Shown here: positions 1-5,558 of the stretch, piece by piece | How positions within the stretch are numbered: position 1 is the first letter of the stretch | Layout: each line of letters begins with the position of its first letter | Assembly (NCBI GenBank): GCA_910578575.1 | Contig: CAJTQP010000073.1 | Coordinates: 1-11,346, forward strand | Source: an uncultured Oscillospiraceae bacterium | GTDB lineage: Bacteria; Bacillota; Clostridia; Oscillospirales; Oscillospiraceae | Length of the DNA: 11,346 nucleotides | Direction of reading: 5' to 3' | Translations under genes and position numbers: made by a program | The notes under the pieces: generated by a model | What the model was told of the DNA's origin: nothing | Database searches by the model: none | Seen by the model: the letters and a program-made list of their open reading frames with translations, nothing else

Positions 1-87
1 CGGCGCCCTCGCCGTCCCGCGATTTACCGCCCACCTTGGGACCTGACAGGTGGTTCCCTGATATCGTAAGAGAATCCCACAAAACGA

Positions 88-116
88 TTGACAATTCCGT
101 GAAATTTTGCTAAACT
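88..116 (+). promoter_or_regulatory. Sigma-A type promoter
   Basis: TTGACA (88-93) and TAAACT (111-116) are separated by exactly 17 bases, a near-consensus vegetative promoter. Transcription would start near 123 and run rightward through the hairpin-rich region. No coding sequence follows closely, so the product is either a non-coding RNA or a very long leader. The nearest forward intrinsic terminator ends at 531. Confidence 0.55.
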
Positions 117-123
117 AAGCCTA

Positions 124-248
124 GAAAATGAAATTTTCGTTTATCTTAAGAAAGTCAAGATAAACATTATACGGCAGCTATGGGGAGTTGCCGCTCCCCA
201 CAGCCTGCGCAGGCGACCAGACCGCCTACACAACGGGATTCTATCCCG
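124..248 (-). other. Dense inverted-repeat cluster, candidate structured RNA
   Basis: Arms that I can pair by eye: 124-129/133-138 (AT-rich), 139-147/157-165 (9 bp), 182-187/194-199 (GGGGAG/CTCCCC), 172-176/189-193 (CGGCA/TGCCG), a perfect 12-base palindrome at 203-214, 211-215/223-227, and 234-239/243-248 (CGGGAT/ATCCCG). The leftward promoter at 261-290 sits at the right edge, so the leftward transcript would begin with these structures. In that transcript the loop of the GGGGAG hairpin can pair with TGCCG just downstream, a plausible H-type pseudoknot. I do not recognise a named RNA family, and the forward strand remains possible. Confidence 0.35.
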
Positions 249-260
249 CGCCTATCAAAC

Positions 261-290
261 ATTATAGCATATCTCTAGCCTACTTTTCAA
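261..290 (-). promoter_or_regulatory. Leftward extended -10 promoter
   Basis: Read on the minus strand, TTGAAA (290-285) is followed after 18 bases by TATAAT (266-261), with TGC directly before it, which is the extended -10 arrangement TGn-TATAAT. Transcription would start near 254 and run left through the inverted-repeat cluster. The 10-base stretch TATAATGTTT around the -10 recurs at 172-163. Confidence 0.55.
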
Positions 291-441
291 GTCCGTATAC
301 GGCCCATAAACGGCAGCGCAGACACACAACGGGGTAGGTGTGGGGGTAGAGTATTCCCGCTTCTGATGTTGAAGAGCACTGTGTAGGACATAAGATCATT
401 ATGCCTGCATGGTGTTTTCTTGCTTTCTCCGACGTCGAGAT

Positions 442-471
442 GGGGCGGGGGAACGGCGCCTCCCCTGCCCC
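442..471. other. GC-rich 11-bp hairpin
   Basis: Bases 442-452 pair with 461-471: GGGGC with GCCCC, a G-T wobble, then GGGGA with TCCCC, leaving an 8-base loop. There is no T tract after it, so it is not a terminator by itself. It lies just upstream of the terminator at 503-531. Confidence 0.4.
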
Positions 472-502
472 CGGCGAAGGGGTATACACGACCACGAAGC
501 AG

Positions 503-531
503 CCCCCGGACCAGCAAGTCCGGGGGTTTTT
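503..531 (+). terminator. Rho-independent terminator
   Basis: CCCCCGGAC (503-511) pairs perfectly with GTCCGGGGG (518-526) around the 6-base loop CAGCAA, followed by TTTTT (527-531). It would end rightward transcription coming from the 88-116 promoter or from within the non-coding stretch. Confidence 0.75.
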
Positions 532-590
532 GCACCGGGAGGCTGTGGCAGGAAGGATTCCCAGCTTGTAACTTGCCCTGGGTTTCGGAG

Positions 591-860
591 ATGCACTATG
601 CTGTGTTGGCGGAGAGAGTGCGGTATTTTAAGGAGAGTAAGGAGGGTTCAGCGATCATGTGTAAAGTGATAGAAGATATGCGCCGGGAAGAACGGGAAGA
701 GGGCCGGCAGGAGGGCTTACTGGAAGGCCGGCAGGAGAACATGAACGCCATCGCCCGGCGTATGCTGACCGCCGGACGCTATGCCCTAGAGGAGATCGCG
801 GAGATCTCCGGGCTGTCCCTGGACGAGGTGCGGAAGCTGCAAGGCGCCCAAGGCGCTTGA
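591..860 (+). pseudogene. Rpn/PDDEXK-family transposase, C-terminal remnant
   Basis: The frame reads MHYAVLAERVRYFKESKEGS, then an AIMCKVIEDMRREE-type segment, a charged E/G/R/Q-rich stretch with two copies of EGRQE, and a final helix-turn-helix-like LEEIAEISGLSLDEVRKLQ. This is the typical C-terminal tail of Rpn-family (PD-(D/E)XK, transposase_31-like) recombination-promoting nucleases in Clostridia, which are usually about 250-300 residues long. The N-terminal nuclease core is missing, so catalysis is not expected. Upstream in-frame sequence (420-590) looks like non-coding DNA and holds a terminator. ATG 591 has no spaced ribosome binding site; ATG 657 has AAGGAGGG at 639-646 and could give a 67-residue peptide. 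The family call rests on the tail alone. Confidence 0.65.
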
Positions 861-876
861 CCCCCGCAAAACAGCG

Positions 877-912
877 AAAAGGACGGAGACTGACAGGCTC
901 CGTCCTTTTTTT
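877..912 (+). terminator. Rho-independent terminator
   Basis: AAAAGGACGGAG (877-888) pairs perfectly with CTCCGTCCTTTT (898-909) around a 9-base loop, and the T run continues to 912. It ends transcription of the transposase remnant and isolates the acetyltransferase gene downstream. Confidence 0.85.
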
Positions 913-921
913 GCCGCCGCG

Positions 922-965
922 ACAGCCCATCCCCCCTGGCATCCGGGGGCGGGCTGTGGTACAAT
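922..965 (+). promoter_or_regulatory. Possible GNAT promoter with dyad
   Basis: TACAAT at 960-965 could be the -10 of the acetyltransferase gene; the hexamer 17 bases upstream (TGGCAT, 937-942) is a poor -35. A nested inverted repeat directly precedes it: ACAGCCC (922-928) with GGGCTGT (951-957), and inside it CCCCC (932-936) with GGGGG (945-949). The dyad covers the -35 region, so it may be an operator. Both assignments are weak. Confidence 0.3.
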
Positions 966-999
966 ACAAAACAATGCTTCCCACTTAGGAGGATATCTC

Positions 1000-1428
1000 A
1001 TGATCCGACCCCTGGAAAAAACAGACCTGGAGACGGTGGCAAAGCTCTGGCTGGAAACCAACCTCCAGGCCCACGCCTTTGTCCCCGCCCAATACTGGCG
1101 GGAACACGACCGCCCCGTCCGGGCTGCGCTGGCCCAGGCGGAGGTGTATGTTGATGAGACCGACGGCCTCCTTCAGGGCTTCCTCGGCCTGGAAGGGGAT
1201 AACATCGCGGGGCTGTTCGTCCGGCCCCAGGCTCAGTCCAAGGGCATCGGAAAGGCGCTGCTGGACTTCGTCAAGGCCCACCGGCAGAGCTTGACCTTGC
1301 AGGTCTACCAGAAAAATACAAGGGCCCTGGACTTCTACCTGCGGGAGGACTTTGTGATCCGGGAGGCGGGGGTGGACCCAGACACAGGGGAAAGGGAATA
1401 CACCATGGCCTGGCCCGCCAAGCCTTAA
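1000..1428 (+). CDS. GNAT family N-acetyltransferase
   Basis: This 142-residue protein has the size and layout of a single-domain Gcn5-related N-acetyltransferase, which moves an acetyl group from acetyl-CoA to an amine. The acetyl-CoA pyrophosphate loop is visible as Q79-S-K-G-I-G84 (Q/R-x-x-G-x-G/A), preceded by the strand GLFVRPQ, and the C-terminal motif KNTRALDFYLRED supplies N106 and Y113. It most resembles the YjaB-like group; the substrate cannot be read from sequence. AGGAGG at 987-992, 7 bases before ATG 1000, fixes the start. It is a single gene, preceded by a terminator, and its TAA lies inside a TTAA shared with the stop of the convergent AAA+ gene. No terminator separates the two. 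Confidence 0.85.
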   Translation: MIRPLEKTDLETVAKLWLETNLQAHAFVPAQYWREHDRPVRAALAQAEVYVDETDGLLQGFLGLEGDNIAGLFVRPQAQSKGIGKALLDFVKAHRQSLTLQVYQKNTRALDFYLREDFVIREAGVDPDTGEREYTMAWPAKP

Positions 1429-2828
1429 CCCATCTCCCCCAGATCCTCCGGCAGCAGGGCCATGAGGGCCTCCCGGCTGGGGGCCTCCAGCTGGGCCACC
1501 CGGTCCGCCTGGCGGGACACCACCGTTTCAAAGAGGTTGCGCACTTCGCGGGCATTGCCGAAATTCTCGTCCCGCTGGGCGTACAGAGCCTGGAAGCCCT
1601 GGGCGGCCAGGGTTTCCGCCGCCTGGGTGAGGGCATAGCCATTCTTTTTGCACAGGCCAGTGAAGATCTCCAACAGCTGTCCCCCGTCGTAGTCCGAAAA
1701 GTGCAGATATTGATTGAACCGGCTCTCCAGGCCGGGGTTGCTGTGGATAAAGCGTTCCATGGGGCCGGTGTACCCCGCCACGATCACCACCAGATCCTGG
1801 CGGTGGTCCTCCATGGCCTTCAACAGCACCTCAATGGCCTCCCGGCCAAAGTCCTGCTCCCCCCGCTCCGGGGAGAGGGCGTAGGCCTCGTCAATAAACA
1901 GCACGCCCCCCAGGGCGCTGTCCACCACAGCGCGGGTTTTTAAGGCCGTCTGGCCGGTGTAGCCCGCCACCAGCCCCGCCCGGTCCACCTCCACCAGCTG
2001 TCCCTTGGACAACACCCCGATGGCCCGATAGAGCTGGGCCACCAGCCGGGCCACGGTGGTTTTGCCGGTGCCAGGGTTCCCCAGAAAGACCATGTGCAGG
2101 GACAGAGGCGGCGTGGGCAGCCCCGCCGCCTCCCGCAGGCGCCGGACCTTGACCAGATTGATGAGGCTGTGGACCTGGGCTTTCACCGTCTCCAGGCCCA
2201 CCAGGGCGTCCAATTCCGCCAATAGATCTTCCAGGCTGGGGGTCTTCTCCTGGGCCTGGACAGGCTCCGGTATCTGCGTCGGGGTCTGAGTCTGCGCCGG
2301 GGAAGCCACCGGCACCGGGGCAGGGACCGCCTCCGGCAGCGGCGGCAGGGCGGGTGGTGTTCTCTCCCCCGGCAGGTCCTGGGCCAACCAAGTTTGATAT
2401 AGCCGCCCTAGCCCCTCCTGGATACAGGCGGTGACGGCACTGCCCCCCGCACCCCCCGCCTGGGCCAGCAGGCCCAAGATGGGCGGCAGGGCCTCTAAAA
2501 ACTGCCGGGCGGTGCTGTGGCCGGTCTGCTGGTCATAGCGGCACAGCCGCTGGAAAAAAGGGGGCTCCGGCAGGGACCCCGCCTGCCCTACCTGGTGGAC
2601 CAACTCCCAGAACAGGGTTTCCTCACCGCCCCCTTCCCCCAGGGCGTTGTACAGCTTGGCGTGGTCCGGGGTGATGGTCACGCCCCCCGCCTGCCACAGG
2701 CTTCGGGCACAGGCCTGGAAATAGACGTCCGGCTGGAAGGCCAGACGCAGGCCGGGGTCCGGGAGCTGGCGGCGGAAGGTGTTCACCCAGCGGCGGTACG
2801 TCTGGTGGAGGCTATGGTCGATGGACAT
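1425..2828 (-). CDS. AAA+ ATPase, SpoVK/CbbX type
   Basis: A 467-residue cytoplasmic AAA+ ATPase. Residues 1-150 form an N-terminal helical domain I do not recognise, 157-193 are a Pro/Ala/Gln-rich linker, and the ATPase module follows: LVGLETVKAQVHSLI at 209-223, Walker A G250-NPGTGK-T257, Walker B VLFIDE (309-314), an AGYTGPMERFIHSNPGLESR segment with likely arginine finger R370, and sensor 2 GNAREVRNL (R427, R430). This order matches the CbbX/SpoVK group, hexameric remodelling ATPases: CbbX reactivates Rubisco, while SpoVK is sporulation-linked with unclear target. No Rubisco gene is nearby. The start at 2828 has AGAGGGGG 9 bases upstream on the minus strand. It diverges from the zinc-ribbon/BIG2 gene and may share regulation with it. 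The N-terminal domain probably selects the target, which is unknown. Confidence 0.85.
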   Translation of the reverse strand: MSIDHSLHQTYRRWVNTFRRQLPDPGLRLAFQPDVYFQACARSLWQAGGVTITPDHAKLYNALGEGGGEETLFWELVHQVGQAGSLPEPPFFQRLCRYDQQTGHSTARQFLEALPPILGLLAQAGGAGGSAVTACIQEGLGRLYQTWLAQDLPGERTPPALPPLPEAVPAPVPVASPAQTQTPTQIPEPVQAQEKTPSLEDLLAELDALVGLETVKAQVHSLINLVKVRRLREAAGLPTPPLSLHMVFLGNPGTGKTTVARLVAQLYRAIGVLSKGQLVEVDRAGLVAGYTGQTALKTRAVVDSALGGVLFIDEAYALSPERGEQDFGREAIEVLLKAMEDHRQDLVVIVAGYTGPMERFIHSNPGLESRFNQYLHFSDYDGGQLLEIFTGLCKKNGYALTQAAETLAAQGFQALYAQRDENFGNAREVRNLFETVVSRQADRVAQLEAPSREALMALLPEDLGEMG

Positions 2829-2863
2829 GGACAGGGTCCCCCTCTCGCGTGGAAAGTTTCCTG

Positions 2864-2893
2864 ATTATACCATACCCCGTCCCCCACTGGCAA
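2864..2893 (-). promoter_or_regulatory. Leftward promoter of the AAA+ gene
   Basis: On the minus strand TTGCCA (2893-2888) precedes TATAAT (2869-2864) by 18 bases, with TGG before the -10 (extended -10). The start would be near 2857, giving a leader of about 29 bases before ATG 2828. Confidence 0.65.
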
Positions 2894-2944
2894 GCTTCCC
2901 CCCAGGGATAGCGGACAAAGGCCAAGAAGAACAGATATCTAAGG

Positions 2945-2974
2945 TTGACGAATTTTGTGTATGTGTGGTACAAT
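2945..2974 (+). promoter_or_regulatory. Promoter of the zinc-ribbon/BIG2 gene
   Basis: TTGACG (2945-2950) and TACAAT (2969-2974) are 18 bases apart. The expected start is near 2981, followed by an 11-base sequence AATGATTACAA at 2982-2992 that is repeated at 2992-3002, then the AGGAGG before ATG 3031. The 5' leader would be about 50 bases. Confidence 0.65.
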
Positions 2975-3030
2975 ATAACCCAATGATTACAAATGATTAC
3001 AAAAGCGTGGGCCGAGAAGGAGGAAACGGA

Positions 3031-5493
3031 ATGGACAACAGGAATACCCTGCGCAGTCAGACGGTGCGTTGCGCCCACTGCGGGGAATACTATTCTGTGA
3101 CCTATGATTACTGCCCCTTCTGCGACGCGGGGCGCAAAGAGGCAGAGAAGAAAAAGGGCTCCTTGCTGGGTGGTTTGCTGGGAAATCCAGAGCCGGAGAA
3201 GAAGAAGAAACCCCGCAGCCAGAGCAGTGATAAGACCGGTGGCCGGGACAGTGGCAGACGCGCCGCCCCCCGCCGCCGGGACGAGGAAGGTTGGGAGACC
3301 GGCCGGGTAGGCCGGGAGACGGGCCGCATCCCTCCCGTGAGTCGGGAGACAGGCCGTATCCCCCCCGTGAGTCGGGAGACAGGCCGCATCCCCCCCGTGA
3401 GCCGGGAAACAGGCCGCATCCCCCCTGTGGGCCGGGAGACAGGCCGCATCCCCCCCGTAGGCCGGGACACCGGCCGCATTCCCCAGGAACGCAAGGAGAC
3501 CGTTGTGGCGGATGAGCCCCCCCGCCGCAGGAAGAAGATCAGCGAGATGACCGAGGAGGAGCGTGCCGCCAACCGGGCCCAGCGGGAGGCCCGCGCCGCC
3601 CAACGGAAAAGGGAGCGGGAGCGTGCCGCCGCCGAAGCCGCCGCCAAGGCCGCCCAGAAGGAGGCCGCCGCCAAGGCTGCCCGCGCCGCAGAGCAGGGGG
3701 AGGCCCCCGGCCCGGTGTTCGAGACCATGACGCCGCCCCCCAGCTTCGGCTTTGAGCCGGACAGCGAGACCCATACCCAACCCACGGGCCACCCGGAGGA
3801 GGACAAAAGCGCGTCGGGCATCATCCGCACCATCACCATCCCCCTGAAGGGGGCGGGATTGGCCGCCGCCGTGGCCGCCGCGGCAGAGCTGGCGGAGACG
3901 GCAGAGACGGGCGAAGGGCCCCAGCAGCCCACCGGGGAGACCCAGGAAACGGCCGAAGCCCCCACCCCCCCGGCGCCGGGGGAGGAGGAGCTGGCCCAGA
4001 GCCAGTGGGCCTTCATGCGGGACCTGGAGCAGAGCAGCAGCGAGACCGTGGTAGAGGTGGGCAGCGACCTCAACGACTTCGGCAAGGAGAAGTCCGCCCC
4101 GGAGGAGAAGAAGGCGGTCCCGGCTGAGGAACCGGAGGCAGAGAAGGCCCCGGCGGCGGCCCAGGAGGATGGCCCTCAGGCGGCCCCGGAAGCCCCGGAG
4201 GCCCAGGAGGCCGCTCCGGCCCAGGGGGCTGCTCCGGCCAAGGGGGATGCCCTGCTGGAGACCAAAGAGGCGGCAGAGCCTACGCCGCCCCCCAAAGAAG
4301 CTGACGTTCCCCAGCCCTCTATCACAGAGGATGCACTGTTTGCCGGCCTGCCCCTCAGCGCCTCCCGGCGGATGAACCGGGTGCCGCCCCCCCCGCCGCC
4401 AGAGGGGGACGCCACCCAGGACAGCCAGACCCAGGGGGACCCGGATATCATCATTCCCAAGATCGAGACCGAGGAGGACTTGGACAACCTCCTGGCAGAG
4501 ATCCGAGAGATCTTGGCGGAGGACAGCCCAGGGGCCGCCCACGCCAAGGCCAGCGAGGAGGCCACCACGGTGTTCGCCCCCCAGCTGGAGGTGGACGAGC
4601 CCACCAAACCCATCCCCGTCCTGCCCAAGAAGGGGGAGGCCAAGCCCTGGCAGCTCCCCCCAGAGGAGAAGGAGACCCCGGAGAAGGACGCCCCGTTGGA
4701 GGAGATCCCCGACGAAGTGGAAGAAGAGGACGAGGAGGAAGAGGACGACGACGAGGCCCTGTTCCTGGACGAACAGCCCGGCAAGAAGAAAAAGAAAAAA
4801 AGCGGCTTCCAGGTGGCCATGCTGGCCCTGTCTATCGTGATCATCGCCGTGGCGGGCTTTATCGTGGTGCGCAACCTGGTGCCCGCCCTCCAGACCGGGA
4901 TCTTTGCCGGATGGGGGAAAGGCGGCGAGGAGGAGGGCCAGGTGGACACCGCCCAGACCTTCATCCTGAACCAGAAGGACATGGTGTTCAGCGAACCGGG
5001 GATGACCGCCGACCTGGTGCCCACCTTCGCCCCGGTGGGGAGCACCGCCCAGCTGAGCTGGTCCTCCAGCAACAGCGCGGTGGCCAGCGTGGATGAAAAC
5101 GGCAAGGTCACCACCCTCAGCCCCGGCGAGACCACCATCGTGGCCTCTATGGCCAGCGGACAGAGCGCCCAGTGCCAGGTGCGCTGCAACTGGACCGTGG
5201 ACGGGGACGGAAACGTCACCCCTGCCCAGCCGGAGGGAGAACAGCCCCAAGAGGGCGCAGCCACCGGGGAACCGGCCCTTAGCGAGACCAATGTCTCCCT
5301 GGACAGCCCAGGGGGCACCCGGCAACTGACCCTCAACGGGGCCACCGGGGAGGTGAGCTGGAGCTCCAGCAAGCACGCCGTGGCCACCGTGGACCAGAGC
5401 GGGACCATCACGGCCGTGGCCATAGGCGGGGCCACCATCACAGCAACTTGCGACGGCAAGACCTACACCTGCGAAGTGCGGTGTGTTTGGTAA
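3031..5493 (+). CDS. Zinc-ribbon, single-pass membrane protein with two BIG2 domains
   Basis: The 820-residue product starts at ATG 3031 (GAAGGAGG upstream); earlier in-frame starts overlap the divergent gene and its promoter. Order: zinc ribbon with C14-x2-C17 and C28-x2-C31; Lys/Arg-rich stretch; six 10-residue repeats at 95-154 (RETGRIPPVS type); charged Ala-rich helix, perhaps coiled coil, at 171-224; a long Glu/Pro/Ala-rich disordered region; acidic run 562-575; K585-K590; a membrane helix at about 594-613; then two Ig-like BIG2 domains at about 642-721 and 750-820, each with the WSSS-x5-ASVD/ATVD core. The Lys run before the helix and absence of an N-terminal signal place the zinc ribbon inside and the BIG2 domains outside. 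BIG2 domains commonly bind surface polymers or proteins; the role here is unknown. Each BIG2 domain ends C-x3-C-x-W (C715/C719, C814/C818). It might link envelope sensing to a cytoplasmic partner. Confidence 0.8.
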   Translation: MDNRNTLRSQTVRCAHCGEYYSVTYDYCPFCDAGRKEAEKKKGSLLGGLLGNPEPEKKKKPRSQSSDKTGGRDSGRRAAPRRRDEEGWETGRVGRETGRIPPVSRETGRIPPVSRETGRIPPVSRETGRIPPVGRETGRIPPVGRDTGRIPQERKETVVADEPPRRRKKISEMTEEERAANRAQREARAAQRKRERERAAAEAAAKAAQKEAAAKAARAAEQGEAPGPVFETMTPPPSFGFEPDSETHTQPTGHPEEDKSASGIIRTITIPLKGAGLAAAVAAAAELAETAETGEGPQQPTGETQETAEAPTPPAPGEEELAQSQWAFMRDLEQSSSETVVEVGSDLNDFGKEKSAPEEKKAVPAEEPEAEKAPAAAQEDGPQAAPEAPEAQEAAPAQGAAPAKGDALLETKEAAEPTPPPKEADVPQPSITEDALFAGLPLSASRRMNRVPPPPPPEGDATQDSQTQGDPDIIIPKIETEEDLDNLLAEIREILAEDSPGAAHAKASEEATTVFAPQLEVDEPTKPIPVLPKKGEAKPWQLPPEEKETPEKDAPLEEIPDEVEEEDEEEEDDDEALFLDEQPGKKKKKKSGFQVAMLALSIVIIAVAGFIVVRNLVPALQTGIFAGWGKGGEEEGQVDTAQTFILNQKDMVFSEPGMTADLVPTFAPVGSTAQLSWSSSNSAVASVDENGKVTTLSPGETTIVASMASGQSAQCQVRCNWTVDGDGNVTPAQPEGEQPQEGAATGEPALSETNVSLDSPGGTRQLTLNGATGEVSWSSSKHAVATVDQSGTITAVAIGGATITATCDGKTYTCEVRCVW
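3313..3492 (+). repeat. In-frame 30-base tandem repeat, six copies
   Basis: Units start at 3313, 3343, 3373, 3403, 3433 and 3463. The first five encode RETGRIPPVS or RETGRIPPVG and differ by only a few bases, mostly silent; the sixth has diverged to RDTGRIPQER. A partial unit (ETGRVG) lies just before. The near identity at DNA level suggests recent expansion by slippage or recombination, so copy number probably varies between strains. Confidence 0.95.
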
Positions 5494-5510
5494 ACGTTTT
5501 AGAATAAATG

Positions 5511-5548
5511 GAAGGTCGCCCTCTGGGGCGGCCTTCTTCTGAAGGAGG
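5511..5548 (+). promoter_or_regulatory. Hairpin and alternative SD-masking hairpin before dnaD-like gene
   Basis: Bases 5511-5521 pair with 5526-5536 (11 pairs, one G-T) around a 4-base loop, followed only by TTCT, so it is at best a weak terminator. The right arm's CCTTC (5532-5536) can instead pair with GAAGG (5541-5545), which is part of the ribosome binding site AAGGAGG (5542-5548). The two hairpins exclude each other, so the first would free the ribosome binding site. I see no strong promoter for the next gene in this gap. Confidence 0.4.
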
Positions 5549-5558
5549 CAAGTTTTTT

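Larger units (their letters stand above)
1..590. other. Non-coding stretch with promoters and hairpins
   Basis: I see no convincing gene here; open frames are short, lack ribosome binding sites and resemble no family I know. It holds a forward promoter (88-116), a leftward extended -10 promoter (261-290), a run of inverted repeats between 124 and 248, a perfect 10-base palindrome CCGTATACGG (293-302), a GC-rich hairpin (442-471) and an intrinsic terminator (503-531). The first 87 bases could be the end or leader of something beyond the left edge; I cannot tell which. Confidence 0.6.

Noticed and set aside
1..69. Short forward frames ending at the left edge, possible gene tail
   Set aside because: All three frames are short and none carries a recognisable motif; there is not enough sequence to claim a gene end.
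120..290. CRISPR tracrRNA-like hairpin (139-165) followed by GC-rich stems
   Set aside because: The layout loosely recalls a type II tracrRNA, but there is no repeat array, no anti-repeat match and no cas gene in the window.
420..590. Upstream in-frame extension of the transposase remnant
   Set aside because: The translated text is low-complexity Pro/Gly/Ser, spans a perfect terminator at 503-531 and has no ribosome binding site, so the frame being open is chance.
2812..5376. Very long open frames on the opposite strand of the zinc-ribbon/BIG2 gene
   Set aside because: They arise from GC-rich codon bias in the real gene, encode unnatural Gly/Leu/His-rich sequence, lack ribosome binding sites and match no family.
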